From NCBI GenBank assembly GCA_030674155.1, contig CM060317.1, positions 90,004,037 to 90,068,036 on the forward strand: a stretch of 64,000 bases of DNA, given 5' to 3'. The notes under the pieces are model-generated. The model saw only the letters and a program-made list of their open reading frames with translations. It was not told the origin of the DNA and did no database searches. This DNA is from Stramonita haemastoma (taxonomy: Eukaryota; Mollusca; Gastropoda; Neogastropoda; Muricidae). Each line of letters starts with the position of its first letter. Positions within the stretch are counted from its first letter, which is position 1. This document shows positions 12,725 through 23,690 of the stretch, one piece after another. Made by a program: the position numbers and the translations under genes.

Positions 12725-13062
12725 TTGAATGAAATCTCTTATTTAGAGGATAATGGAAGAAGCACTCATGTGCTATCCGGTCTTCGTGTGTATAGCGGTT
12801 TGTCAATCTTGCCATCCGTTCCCACCGGCACATAATGGCCTACTCTTCTGAAAAGTAGACAGACTTTAACTGTGTGCAAGATGTTGGCGTGCGTTGGCAC
12901 ACGAGACTCTTATAGTCTCCTCCGAAAAACTTTTGGGGGAGTGGAGTCTGTACTGATGTTAACTCCAGGAGAAAAAAAATCCCTTTGAAAGAGATTCGAA
13001 CCGGGGTCTGTAGATCCCAAGCGCAATGCACAACGCTGTAACCACCAGATTATCCCCCCCCC
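12725..13062 (-). mobile_element. SINE-A, near full-length
   Basis: In minus sense: tRNA-like head with box B as GGTTCGAATCTC, then TCTCCTGGAGTTAACATCAG-like sequence, CGTGTGCCAACGCACGCCAA, GTTCCC..GGCACA and the GATAAT..GAGG tail. On the far side it runs into GA repeats (12,655-12,693). Confidence 0.8.
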
Positions 13063-13072
13063 CCCCCCCTCC

Positions 13073-13073
13073 T

Positions 13074-13160
<87 letters not shown>
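13073..13160. repeat. (GA)n microsatellite next to a C-run
   Basis: About 42 GA units preceded by a C-run (13,056-13,069). Confidence 0.97.
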
Positions 13161-13164
13161 TATG

Positions 13165-13400
13165 ATGGATGATGTCACAATTTCAATGAAGGGACAATGG
13201 AAGCAGGGGAAGGGAGACAATCAAATGGATGGAGGCCCCAGCAGGGGTTCTGGGGGCGAGAGGGTCAAAGAGCACACATCTTCATTAAGATGATATCACT
13301 GAGGCCCTTTGCGGGTCAGCACAGGAGAGACGGAATGACAACAAATCGCACAATCGCTGAAAATGGATGAGGACTGTAAAATTTCTGATCTTTAATCCCA
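13165..13400. promoter_or_regulatory. complex-sequence island 1 (candidate conserved non-coding element)
   Basis: Balanced composition with no frames and no matches to the repeat families here; includes TTCATTAAGATGATATCAC. Stands out from the surrounding simple repeats. Regulatory role is inference only. Confidence 0.22.
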
Positions 13401-13808
13401 TCGTTTGTAGTTTGCTTGTTCCTTTATTCATTTACATGGGGGTTACATTTTGTTTCTTCTTTCTTTCTTCCTCTCAAACGAAGTGTAAGACTCCCCAAAA
13501 ATGATGAGGGCGAAGAGAGTTCAAGAGAATACAAGAGAGGAAGGTTTGGGGCGAAGAGATGTGTAAAAAAAATAATAAAGTTCTAGATCTATCTTACTCT
13601 TTTATTATTGCATTGTTTGTTAGTTGATTGTGATTTTTTTATATCCATGAATGATTGTTGCTGGGTTTTTTTCTTTCTACTTTGGAGAAATGTTGATTGA
13701 AGTACATTTTTCTTTGATATTTGTATGGCCTTTCGGTGTTCTACATGTTCTTGATATTTATACATGATTTTATTTCTTTTGCTCTTTTGTTTTCTTTGTT
13801 TTCTTTGC

Positions 13809-13811
<3 letters not shown>

Positions 13812-13863
<52 letters not shown>
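13812..13863. repeat. (CT)n microsatellite
   Basis: About 26 CT units. Confidence 0.97.
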
Positions 13864-13866
<3 letters not shown>

Positions 13867-13879
13867 AAAGAAACATTTT

Positions 13880-14400
13880 TCTTTTCCTCATCCAAACAGT
13901 GATCGCAGATGCGGGCCAAAGGGTCCAGGCCTCCCAGGCCCATAGCTTGTTACCATTTACTGCCAAACAGCGCAATAATTGGCCACAAAAGGGCGCCATA
14001 ACACACTTTCTTTCCGCTAGAAGCTCCGCAGAGAATAATACAGCGAGAGAAATTCATCAGCCCGCTGTGACAGCCCCCTCCCCCGTTCCCGGAGAACAAT
14101 CGTTTAAGCTCCGTGGCCGGAGGAGAATCGCCCACAAAAGGGCACAATAAAGTTTATCTGTTATGAGTTTACAAAATTGGAGGTCGAATTCGAAAATTGG
14201 ATCCTATCGATCGGCCCCGCTCCCTGGAGGGCATGCCTGAAGAATGGCTCCTCCTATCAGCCCCTTGCATCAGTGTCTTGCCAGTCACGTGTAAAATCCT
14301 AAACGATTCGCGTGATGTACGGAAATTACCTTTCGTGCGCCAGTGGAAACGAATTTGTCATCCCGTGTTCCACCATTGCCAAGGGAGGTCATTCTAGGGG
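13880..14400. promoter_or_regulatory. complex-sequence island 2 (candidate conserved non-coding element)
   Basis: About 500 bp of complex sequence with ATAATTGGCC at 13,975-13,984 (also in island 3), and two related motifs CACAAAAGGGCGCCATAA (about 13,984) and CACAAAAGGGCACAATAAA (about 14,132). TAATTG is an NK-class core and TTTATTG/TTATGG a posterior-Hox/Cdx-like core. No coding frame. Candidate enhancer by inference. Confidence 0.28.
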
Positions 14401-14775
14401 AGTCTCGTCTGCAAAATGACAAAATGATTGTTCTTTATTTTGATGAGCTTGAAATTTGATTCTACGCAAAAAAGATGAAATAAAGAAATAAACTAAAGAT
14501 GCAATAAGGAATAAAGAACAGAAAGATAAAGATTGCGAAAGGATGGAAGAAAGAAGGAAAGGAAGAAAGGGGGAGAGAAAAGTAGATAGAGAAACAGACA
14601 GAAAGACAGGAACATTTTAAACTGGGCTGAAGAGTTTTGTAAATGATATGTTTGTTATGACTGATATTGTAGATGACCGTCACATTTTATTTCCCCTCGA
14701 CCTTTTTTTCTCATCAGTAGTCAAGCTAATCAATTATATAAAAGTTGTATCAAGTCTGTTGTTGTCGTTGTTGTT

Positions 14776-14862
14776 GTGCGTTCTCCAGTTTAACACTCTT
14801 AGGGTCACCCAGAAAATTCACTCTGACTCACTCATCCCATCTAGGAATCACTGCGATCTGTT
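14776..14862 (+). repeat. 85-bp repeat F, copy 1
   Basis: GTGCGTTCTCCAGTTTAACACTC through CTCATCCCATCTAGGAATCACTG is matched at 45,028-45,115. It is fused directly to a SINE-A tail. Confidence 0.65.
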
Positions 14863-14864
14863 CC

Positions 14865-15002
14865 GCTTTTCGAAAGAGTAGGCCATTGTGTGCCTATGGG
14901 ACCGGATGACAAAATTGACAAAACTGCAAACACATGGGGAATGGCTGTTAAAAAAAGCACGTAGGTGCTTATTCCATTATCCTCGAAATAAAGTGCTTAA
15001 TC
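14865..15002 (+). mobile_element. SINE-A, 3' half
   Basis: CTGTTCCGCTTTTCGAAAGAG through GCACGTAGGTGCTTATTCC to TCGAAATAAAGTG. Confidence 0.8.
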
Positions 15003-15344
15003 TATTCCTCGAATAACAATTAGAATAATTATATTTGGGCAATAGCAGCGACCTAGCCTACGACTGGTTGTTTCTCCAGAGATGTTTCGTTGACAAGTGA
15101 GGGTGTTTACTCCAAGTAAGGAACAAGCCACTTGAAAGATTCTCTGGCCTTTACACTTGCAGGCTGGACAAGGCAGATAAACTAATGGGGTAAAGTATAG
15201 TATCGAGGTTTTGTATATTGGCACCTGGAGTAGAATGGCTCTTAACCACTATCTCCTTTTAAATTCAATTAAACTTCCCACACAGTTTTTGTTATAGAAC
15301 ATTTTCATGCAAGTCGACGCCATTTGTGACTAAATCATTTATAT

Positions 15345-15765
15345 GGGGTTTAACATTGTAGACAGCTTCTTTTGTGTAACATTACTGGTCTGATTTTGCA
15401 TTGGTGGGAACTGATAGTCAACATCTTCACCTTCACCTGTCCCGTAGTCCCGGGGACCTTGGGGGCACAACTGAAGATTTTGAAACCAGCTTCCTCACTC
15501 CCCATGGTCCTCCGCCCTCTGTAGTAAGTCGTTCCATTCAAGGCCTGTCTACTCCCTGATGTTGTCTTCCCATCTTTTCCTCTGTCTGCCTCTTCGTCTC
15601 CCTCCCTTACCTTTCCATGTAAGACTGTCTTGGCCAGTTCAGAGATCGTGTGACGTGTCCGTACCACTTTAGCTTGCGTTTTTTTCACTGTAGTTAGGAG
15701 CTCTTCATATGGACCGATGGCATTCTTTTTTCTAGTTTTCACTTCTTCATTAGTGATGTGATAAT
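15345..15765 (-). mobile_element. LINE 3'-end remnant (C-terminal RT tail)
   Basis: The minus strand reads IGPYEELLTTVKK, then in the next frame KRKLKWYGHVTRS, then GRQRK-type sequence, then KSSVVP-type sequence. This is the recognisable C terminus of a widespread endonuclease-reverse transcriptase family of invertebrate LINEs. The switch between the first two frames is at a run of A (15,670-15,676). No catalytic domain is present. A SINE head (15,768-15,905) abuts it. Confidence 0.75.
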
Positions 15766-15767
15766 AA

Positions 15768-15905
15768 AATACTGGTACTGATGTTAAATCCAGGGGCGGG
15801 GAGGGGAAGTGGGGGAGGGAATCCCCTCGATGGTGGCTCGATCCTGAGCCGTCAGATCATAAGCACAACGCTCTAAGCATTAAGATATCCTGACCCCCCC
15901 CCCCA
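15768..15905 (-). mobile_element. SINE-A/B head fragment
   Basis: In minus sense: A-box-like sequence (AGGATATCTTAATGCTTAGAG), B box GGATCGAGCCACC, then CTGGATTTAACATCAGTACC. Body and tail missing; it abuts the LINE fragment. Confidence 0.6.
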
Positions 15906-16075
15906 TCCTCCACCCTTATCCCTCATGATGGTGGAAAAAGTGTTTTTTGCTCTTCTCCAGGATTTAAAAGATGAGGAATGAAACGCCTGTAACATTGATG
16001 TTACGTTCGTTCTGTTCCAATCAGTCATGACGATGACTTGTCCGTCCATTTATGATTTTCTGACTTTATATAGAT

Positions 16076-16076
<1 letters not shown>

Positions 16077-16159
<83 letters not shown>

Positions 16160-16245
16160 TGTATGTGTTGCGGTGTGTGTGTGTGTGTTCGTGCATGCGT
16201 TGCAGGGGTGTACACACACAGCACACACACGCACACACACAGAGG
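16077..16245. repeat. (TG)n, with a short (CA)n on its right
   Basis: About 40 TG units at 16,079-16,158, degenerate TG to 16,200, then (CA)n at 16,211-16,241. The CVCVCV frames here are artefacts. Confidence 0.95.
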
Positions 16246-16539
16246 CGTGTTTTACACTTTAAAGTTTTTGAATTTTGCTATGGAAGACCTCTTCCTTTTG
16301 ACAGAAAGCCATCATATCAAACTGACTTCAGAGCACCATTAGGGAACCATGCCACTGTCACCCCTCACTGCACACCCCACCAGGCTGTGTGTGGGTGCAC
16401 GCACAACCACCACTCTCCCCTCAAGCGTGAAAATCCCCCCCCCCCTCCCCCCCCCCCAACCTTTGCATCTTTTGACAGTGGTCAAAATCTCCTTGAACCT
16501 CCTTCCCCTCCCCCATACCCTCATCCCCCCTCTTTCTGC

Positions 16540-16835
16540 CTGCAGCTTTATATTATGGCGAGCTCGTGCTTGCTTGCTCTTTCTTTGCCGTTTGTCTTCA
16601 TCGTCGATAATTCTAGCAATTTGTGTGCCGCCGAGCAGAAATGGAAATGGATGCCTCCCTGCCATGCCATCTGGGGCATTAAAAGCTTTCACCGGCAAAT
16701 ACAGGCAAGCCAGCGACCCGGGGACACAGCCTCAATTGCCCATCAATTGTCTCCCAACACCCGCGCCTTTCCCTCCGCTCTTTCCAATTAATTCGAATCG
16801 GAAATTCACTGTTGCTGTCTTTTCCGCCGGAAACA
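16540..16835. promoter_or_regulatory. complex-sequence island 3a (candidate conserved non-coding element)
   Basis: About 300 bp with several homeodomain-type cores (CAATTGCCCATCAATTG, CCAATTAATTCGAATC) and TTAAAAGCTTTC. Multiple short frames are open but none looks coding. It ends at a G-run. Confidence 0.28.
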
Positions 16836-16837
16836 AG

Positions 16838-16861
16838 GGGGGGGGGGGGGGGGGGGGGGGG
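16838..16861. repeat. G homopolymer
   Basis: About 24 G in a row; possible quadruplex and assembly-length uncertainty. Confidence 0.9.
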
Positions 16862-16874
16862 AGGGAGGAGGGGA

Positions 16875-17050
16875 GCTGGCAGTCAGGCAGGCGGCGCCAG
16901 TCCCCATGATCAGCCTGCCTGGAGAGAGAGGTCTTAGCCCCGTTCCCAGCCCCTGGGTGCCTGCCTGCCTGCCTGCCTGCCCATAATTGGCCGGTTGGGG
17001 GCGGGGCAGGATTGGCCACGCGAGTTGTGGCTGTCAGCACGTGTTGTTTG
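16875..17050. promoter_or_regulatory. complex-sequence island 3b with ATAATTGGCC
   Basis: Contains (CTGC)n, CCATAATTGGCC at 16,981-16,992, GGATTGGCCACG, and an E-box CAGCACGTGTTG. It shares the ATAATTGGCC decamer with island 2. Confidence 0.28.
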
Positions 17051-17820
17051 GGTGTGGGGGGTTAAGGGGTGGAGAGGGGGAGGGGGTGTCGGGCTTGAAT
17101 GGTTATTGATGACTCTATCTGTGAGGAGGGAGAAAGTCACTGGTGGTATTTACAGCGATACTGAGGTTTCTAAAGTGAAAGCAAAACCCCCAAAGAACAA
17201 AAGAAATTAAGCAAAATAATGAAGACGATAGTCGTCAATGACACCATCTTTCTGCATTAGGAAACATTCCCTTGTCTTCCTTTCCCTTTGTTTCTGCCTG
17301 TTCCCACACCTCTATGATTATCCCCTCTCTCTTTCTTCCTTATTTTCTGCCCACCAGCCCATTTCCCTACCTTTATCCAAACAAGAAGAAGGCGAGAGTC
17401 ATCAGTGGCATAATGGCTTAAGACATTAATTCAGGTATTGTTATGGCCATAAATGTTAAATTAGAACCACGAAAGGAAAACAAAACGCATGAGTTGAGCT
17501 GACCCAGTAATAATAATCATAATTATCACAAACTATCTTTCAGCACTGTCACTTATCCTCAGCTTATATTTCCATTTGCATTTTCAGTTTGCTTATTTTA
17601 TGATCTGTCTTTCTGTTCAAATCCCACCAACTCCTATAGCAATAAGAACAGCTTGGTAATTCATGAAAGGAGACCCTTCCTATTAGTTTGCTCATGTCTC
17701 CATAATATAGATTTCTACACTTCCTGTCTTCAGCCTAATGTCCTTCCAACATCCATACCAGTCTATTCCCGATAAAATGTCCTCTTTAAATGGTAAAGAT
17801 TAGCCATTCATCTTTTAATT
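17050..17820. other. non-coding DNA, nothing recognised
   Basis: Unique sequence, G-rich at first and then mixed. Confidence 0.4.
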
Positions 17821-17839
17821 GATATTGTATTATCTCTGT

Positions 17840-18042
17840 CTTGTTGTGTCTCTCTGTCTGTCTGTCTGTTCGTATAAATATCTGTCTGTCTGCCTGCCTG
17901 TCTGTCTGTCTCTGTCTGCCTGTCTGTCTCTGTCCCTCTGTCTCTGTCTCTGTCTGTCTGTCTGCCTGCCTGCCTGTCTGTCTGTCTATGTCTGTCTGTC
18001 TCTTCCCCCCCCCCCCCCCCCTTCTCTCTCTTCTTCTCCTCC

Positions 18043-18084
<42 letters not shown>

Positions 18085-18085
18085 C
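17840..18085. repeat. (CTGT)n/(CTGC)n, C-run, (CT)n
   Basis: Interrupted CTGT array 17,845-18,000, C-run, then CT repeats to 18,082. Confidence 0.95.
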
Positions 18086-18086
18086 G

Positions 18087-18283
18087 TGTGCGAACGCACG
18101 CAGAACATCTTGCGCACGCGTTAAATCCTGTTCCGCTTTTCGTAAGAGTAGGCCATCGTGTGCCGGTGGGAACAGATGACATTTACAAAACTGCATACAC
18201 ACGAGGACTGGATGTAAAAAATCACAAGACTGCTTATTCCATTATCCTCGATATAAAAGAATAAATCAAATCAAATTAAATCT
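18087..18283 (+). mobile_element. SINE-A, 3' two thirds
   Basis: CGTGTGCGAACGCACGCAG through GGCCATCGTGTGCCGG and ACTGGATGT to GATATAAAAGAATAAATC. The head is replaced by the CT repeat. After the tail it reads TCTCTCTG. Confidence 0.9.
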
Positions 18284-18584
18284 CTCTGTGCTGGAAAATG
18301 ACCCAGACTTATCGGATAAATCGACAGATGCTTAGCTTTTGTTGATTTTTATGTTTATTTAATATTTCTGCTATCTCTGCTGACGTGGACTCCAAGAACC
18401 CTGCAAGTATCTGCAAGTAAAAGAAAATTGTTCTATTTTTTAAAATCTGTTTTTCGCAGAATATTTCTGTCTTTCAATACCCTCTTCAGCAAACTACCAG
18501 CATGAGTTCAGACCTGTCTCACACGGCATGCAGTGTCTGCAGGCTGGGTCTCCATTCTTCTTCTGTCATGGGAGAAGTACTAAA

Positions 18585-18855
18585 GCCCCATGTGCAAACC
18601 TACAGAACATATTTCCCTCATGTTAAAACCCGTTCTGGATTTCCGAAGTGTGCAGGTAAGAACAGGTGGCAAAAATATATCTTAAAAAAAAACACCACCA
18701 CCAACAACAATGAAAGCCCCTAGCACACTGGTATCATGATTCGACATCATCCCATCCATGAAGTCGGAATGTGGCTACCTTAATGGTGGGCAAAACCAGT
18801 GGCATGTGCGAAAATCTTACCATTGACATGGGAGCTCTTGCCGAGAATCAAAAAG
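18585..18855 (+). mobile_element. SINE-B, degenerate
   Basis: ATGTTAAAACCCGTTCTGGAT, then ATTCGACATCATC, GAAGTCGGAATGTGGCTACC, TTAATGGTGGGCAAAAC and GCCGAGAATC. Confidence 0.7.
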
Positions 18856-18859
18856 ATGG

Positions 18860-19415
18860 GACAAAGTGATGAACAAAACTTCTGCTGGGGCATAAATGGA
18901 ATAGTAACCAATGGTGGAAGTGTCAGCAGCATAAAATATATCATAGTGGGGTGTAAAAGAGTCTGAAGAATAAACTAAATGTCAACATTCTGAGTTTTTC
19001 ATACTTATCACTAATAATGATGCAGCAATATAAAAAACTAACTTATGATAAACTGCCCAATTGCTGGTTCAAACTTTATGTGTAAAAAACAACATCAATA
19101 TGTTCATAGAAAATAACAAATAAGAAACTCAAATATGGTGGGGTTTTAAAAAAAATACATGAGGAGTATATTTAAAAATACCTAGATCTATCAGTTACTA
19201 GTGATCAATAACCAAGGGAAAGAAATGACAGAACTGGATAGAAGAATCAAGAGAATAATAAAGTTTTGATGGGATAATAGAAGGGTCAAAGGCATACATA
19301 TTATTCAAATGAGATTATAATTATAAGTCCTGGGCGTGACTTAAATGGGAAAAAATGATATCAGAAAATGTTCCTAAAGCAGGTCAAAGTTAGGGGCACT
19401 CCACAGCCTTCATCC
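18860..19415. other. AT-rich non-coding DNA
   Basis: No supported feature. Confidence 0.4.
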
Positions 19416-19416
19416 T

Positions 19417-19690
19417 ATAACCATTAGACTCGAAGGAGTCAGAAAAGAAGGAGGCCGAGAAGTGTGACTGCTGCACAAAAGGACAGGGGAAAGTGAGGGC
19501 AACCTATTGTCAACAATTCAGTTGCCTCCCTTCCTTCCTCAGGGACAAACGATTATCTGGCTTTATCAGGGGGATTGGAGGAAACAATGGGGTGGCTGGG
19601 GGAGATTTCTGCAGGGTGGGGTGTGGCTGTGGGTTTGCTTTTGAAACCAGCAGGGAGGATTGTGAGGCTGAGAGGCCCATATTAGTAATA
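19417..19690 (+). repeat. R2 element, copy 1
   Basis: Blocks in order: GGAGTCAGAAAAGAAGGAGG, CTGCACAAAAGGACAGGGG, CTTCCTCAGGGACAAACG, ATTATCTGGCTTTATCAGG, GGGGAGATTTCTGC, GGTGGGGTGTGGCTGTGGG, GAGGCCCAT. Contains paired GATA-type cores (TTATCT, TTATCA). A TG tract follows (19,727-19,788). Not convincingly coding. Confidence 0.85.
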
Positions 19691-20399
19691 AATTGTTAAA
19701 AAGACAGAATGTTGATGTGCCTCTTGTGTGTGTGTGTGTGTGTGTGTTTTGTGTGTGTGTGTGTGTGTGGTGTTGTGTGTGTGTGCAGCATGGGCTTGGT
19801 GGTGCACAAAAACATCTTTCAAATGCACATTACTCATCTAATAAATATTGTTGTGTAAGTCAGACACAAACTCACTGGACAGTAGTTGCTATGTGCTAGG
19901 TGCCAGTTTTGTCACAACAATTCTTTTTTTTCACAGATTAGATCTAATTGTAGTATTGTCATCATTCTTACTGTCATCATCATTTGTTACTGTTGATTTT
20001 CTTCAGACTTTGTCTGGAGCCTACAGTCAGCAGAAAAGTTTCTTTTTGTAGATAGACTGACTACCATTCCAGCATCAGCCGCATGGAAGACATTTTCCGT
20101 TGTCTATAAGTAGGAGGTGGAGAAAGAATCAGAAAAAAACAGAGGAAAAAGCAAAATTTTTATGGACAACAATATCTAAAGCTGTTCTCAAGAAGGAAAT
20201 GATGAGACCTGCAATAACACTACAGCCTACCCACAAACACTTAGCTTTGAAAATTGATTTTTAAAAAAAGAAGCCAGACAGAGAGGCATCAGGAGTCTGC
20301 AAGGAAAAGCAACTTTCAAGACATAGCTGACTGAACATTAGTGAGATGTGGAAGAGGAAGAAGGAAGAAGTCAAAGCAGGCATAAATTGAATGATAATA

Positions 20400-20745
20400 G
20401 GAGGATGTCAAACACTATTCCCCAAGGGGTAAAATCACAAGAGGCCTCATCCAAAGGCATTGACCTCTGAGGAGTCAGAAAAGAAGGGAGGCAGGGAGGT
20501 GTGAATGCTGCACAAAAGGACAGGGGAAAGTGATGGCGAATTGTGTTCTGTGCAGTTGTCTCCCTTCCTTCTCTCCACAGGGACAAACGATTATCTGGCT
20601 ATATTGAGGAGATTTGAGGAAACAATTGGGTGGCCTGGGAGAGATTTCCTCTGGGTGGGGTCTGGCTGTGGGTTTGTCTTTGTAACCAGCTGTGAGGATT
20701 GAACACTTGTAATGAGGGTGGCAGGGTGTCTTGTGACTCTGTAAG
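20400..20745 (+). repeat. R2 element, copy 2
   Basis: Same block order as copy 1 with an upstream extension (GATGTCAAACACTATTCCCC) shared only with copy 3. The second GATA-type core is lost here (ATATTGAGG). Followed by TGTGCATGTGC-type sequence. Confidence 0.85.
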
Positions 20746-20859
20746 TGAGAACAGGGGATCGGAAGCATGCCTGCTTGTGCATGTGCATGTGCTTTTGCAT
20801 GTGCAAAAGTGGACATGCATGCCTGTGTTTGTCCCTGCTTATTTTCTATTCCACTGCTT

Positions 20860-21030
20860 TTATCTTGAGGATGATAATTATATTATCAGCACTCATGTGC
20901 TTTTTTTGTGTGCATACAAAGTCAAAATGTTTGCCATCAACCACCAACAAACACTGACCTACTCTTCAAAAAGGTGGAGCAAGTTTTAATGTATGCACAT
21001 GATGTTTTGTGTACATTCACATATAGGAAT
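20860..21030 (-). mobile_element. SINE-A, degenerate
   Basis: Minus sense retains TACATTAAAACTTGCTCCACC, GAGTAGGTCAGTG and AAGCACATGAGTGCTG..AATTATCATCCTCAAGATAAAA. Confidence 0.55.
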
Positions 21031-21471
21031 TTTTGTAAGGTAGAGGCAACCAAATTGACAGACAAAAAAATGTCAATAATGACAAACCAAAAACTAATCC
21101 AGTCACCAACCTGTATAATAAAAAACAATTTGTGCCTGTTTCAGAAAAAAAGACTGAGAACTATGACTCTGGTTGGACCTATTCTTTAAGTTATAACAGA
21201 TTGATCGGTAGGGGGAGGTAGATAGGAGAGAGACAGAGGAGTCACAAGCATAAAATTAGTCCTAATAAAGCAATGCAGGAAAAAACCATCCTCATGGGTA
21301 GAAGTACAAGACCTCTACAGTCTAACCAAAAGGCATTTCAGGACTTGGAGAAGTAGGGAGTCAGAAAAGCCTCCAAAGTTAGCACAGAAAATAAAAAGAA
21401 TCAGACAGAACAGATTCACCATCACTAAGATGCGAAAGAGAGAAAGTTCAGAGACCTAAATCAGATTGTAA

Positions 21472-21770
21472 TGGGAGGGTATCAAACACCATCCCCTAGG
21501 GAATCAAAATGGTCAAAGTTCAAGAGCCTCACCCACAGGCACAGACCCTGAGGAATCCAAAAGAAGGGATGCAGAGGGGCATAATCGATGCACAAAAGGA
21601 CAGGAAAAGTGATGGCTATTGTCTGCTGTTCAGATACAACACAGTGGCCTCCTCTCCTTGGCTTTATCAGGGAAATGTGGAGATACAAAGGAGTGGCTCG
21701 GTCTGACTTTGAGTTTGCTTTTGTAACTATTTTGTAAGACTGTCCACTGACTAGACTATGAGGCCTAAAC
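21472..21770 (+). repeat. R2 element, copy 3 (internally deleted)
   Basis: Shares the 5' extension with copy 2 (TATCAAACACCATCCCC) and ATCCAAAAGAAGGGATGCAG. It then jumps to CTTGGCTTTATCAGGGAAATG, having lost the GGGACAAACGATTATC block. A smaller fragment (CTAACCAAAAGGCATTTC..GAGTCAGAAAAG) lies at 21,300-21,360. A TG tract follows at 21,825-21,898. Confidence 0.75.
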
Positions 21771-21837
21771 AATGCAGTGTGACTTATTACAATGGAGGAA
21801 AAACAATGCTCTTGTGTGAGCACTGTGTGTGTGTTGT

Positions 21838-21898
<61 letters not shown>

Positions 21899-21900
<2 letters not shown>

Positions 21901-22205
21901 AAAAGGCACCAGCTTTTGAGGACTCAGAAAAGAAGGAGGAAGAGAGGCTAATGCTGCACTGAAGGACTGGGGAAAGTGATGGCGACCTATTGTCTTCAGT
22001 TCAGTTGTCTCCTACCCATCCTCCTCCTCAGGGACAAACGATTATCTGGCTTTATCAGGGAGATTGGAGGAAACCATTGGGTGGCTGGGGGAGATTTCCG
22101 CTGGGTGGGGTGTGGCTATGGGTTTGTCTTTGATCCATCCAGCTGTGAGGATTGTCCTCCTGTAATGAGGCCCACATCGTGCATTGTAAGGCTGTAATTG
22201 AGAAC
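21899..22205 (+). repeat. R2 element, copy 4
   Basis: Very similar to copy 1 across the core (GGGACAAACGATTATCTGG, CTTTATCAGGGAGATTGG, GGGGGAGATTTCCGCTGGG). It retains the 3' part CATTGTAAGGCTGTAATTGAG and again leads into TG-rich sequence. Confidence 0.85.
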
Positions 22206-22389
22206 TGCAGATATTGACGAGTCTCAGCATGTGCAAAGTGTGCTCATTCGTGTAGGTGCCTATGTGCATGTGTAGGTTCTGGTGTGTGTGAGTGTGTGTG
22301 TGTGTTGGGGGGGGTGGAGGGTGTTGGGAGGGGGCAGGCTCTGTGCTATCACTGGAGCAACAACAACAAACTTATAGGTGAATTATATG

Positions 22390-22470
22390 GATACTATAGC
22401 CGAGTGGATTAAGACCGTTCATTTTCAATCTCATGGATCCAATAAATCATGAGTTCGACTTTCGATGTCT
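22390..22470 (+). other. tRNA-like segment (Leu/Ser type), probable SINE head or tRNA relic
   Basis: ATAGCCGAGTGGATTAAGACC resembles a tRNA-Leu/Ser D-arm (box A), and GAGTTCGACTTTC about 50 bp on resembles box B with mismatches. The acceptor stem does not pair, so it is not a functional tRNA. Confidence 0.45.
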
Positions 22471-22479
22471 CTGATGAAA

Positions 22480-22765
22480 TCTGCATCTTCAAATGCCCAG
22501 ACAGAAACTGTTGTCATCTGTAATATGAGCAAAAAATGCTTTGCGCTGGTTAAGCACCTGACTAATCAGGCCCAGCACATCTGACTTCAACATTGGAAAG
22601 AAAATCTTTCTAAGTCTTTCTGGAAAAAAGGCAGGGGAAAATACAGGAGGTGACGAGAAGAAAAGGAACAAGGCAGAAACAAAGATGGGTAGAAAAGAGG
22701 ATATTCTTAGCACACAATTTTTAGCAGGTAGGGATGCTATTTATACTGACAGGCCATCTACTTGA
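22480..22765 (-). mobile_element. SINE-D, diverged
   Basis: Minus sense: GATGTGCTGGGCCTGATTAG, CATATTACAG-type sequence, TGTTTCTGCCTTGTTCC. Same order as the copy at 11.9 kb but more decayed. Confidence 0.7.
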
Positions 22766-22839
22766 TAGATAGTTTGTGAGTGTATCCATGTGCGTGTGCG
22801 CGTGCATGTGCGTTATATGTGTGTATGGAAATAAAGAGA

Positions 22840-23031
22840 TAGAGGGGGGGAAGAGACAGAGACAGAAAGGCGTACAGATAGACAGACGGGCAGACAGACA
22901 GACAGACAGGCAGAGAGAGACGGTGAATGTTATAAAAGAGGGCAGAGACAAATCAGTTTTCATGGATTAGAAACAAAGGGTGGGGTGGACAAAGGGTAAG
23001 GTGCTGGGCGGTATGAACAGAGAGAGAGGAG

Positions 23032-23078
<47 letters not shown>

Positions 23079-23079
23079 C

Positions 23080-23124
<45 letters not shown>

Positions 23125-23250
23125 AACAGAGACAGAGACAGACAGTCAGTAAGACAGAAACACAGAGAGAGACAAATAGATAGACACAGAGAGACAGACA
23201 AACAGACAGAGAGAAACAGAGACATTCAGACAAACAGATAGTCAGACACA
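22840..23250. repeat. (GA)n/(GACA)n compound
   Basis: GACA-type units at 22,870-22,910, GA 23,033-23,076, GACA 23,083-23,125, then degenerate GACA to about 23,250. Confidence 0.95.
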
Positions 23251-23384
23251 CAGATCAAACCCAATACTTTGCTACTTCAATAAACAGAAAAATTCGTATA
23301 AGTTAGAAACCATAAATGAAGACAATAAACAGAGAAGTATATATCATAGCAAATGAGTAAATAAGCATCAATCTGAAAAGCTAC

Positions 23385-23690
23385 ACACATTCATGCACAC
23401 ACAAAAGCACATAAGCACACACACATACACACACACAAACACACACCCACACACGCACGCATGCACGTAGGCACACACACATATACACATACACACACAC
23501 ACAAATGAAAAAAAAACCCACTATAACACAAGAACAAAACAAACCAATAAAATCACCATCTACCCAAAAAAAAGACAAAAATCAAATAAAAGAACTAAGA
23601 ATATAATGACAGAAAATAAAAAAAACAAAAACATTATGCAAACTGAGACAAAAAATGGCGGGAATGCAGAAAAATCCTTTTAAAAAAACA
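23385..23690. repeat. (CA)n-rich then A-rich DNA
   Basis: Interrupted CA/CGCA to 23,505, then A-rich sequence with no gene. Confidence 0.8.

Noticed and set aside
19493..22197. R2 copies as exons of a duplicated gene (frame RDKRLSGFIR with the acceptor-like CTTCCTCAG)
   Set aside because: The frame holds in copies 1 and 4 but is broken in 2 and 3, and conservation includes clearly non-coding flanks.
22390..22470. Intact tRNA-Leu or tRNA-Ser gene
   Set aside because: Box B is mismatched and no acceptor stem can be drawn.
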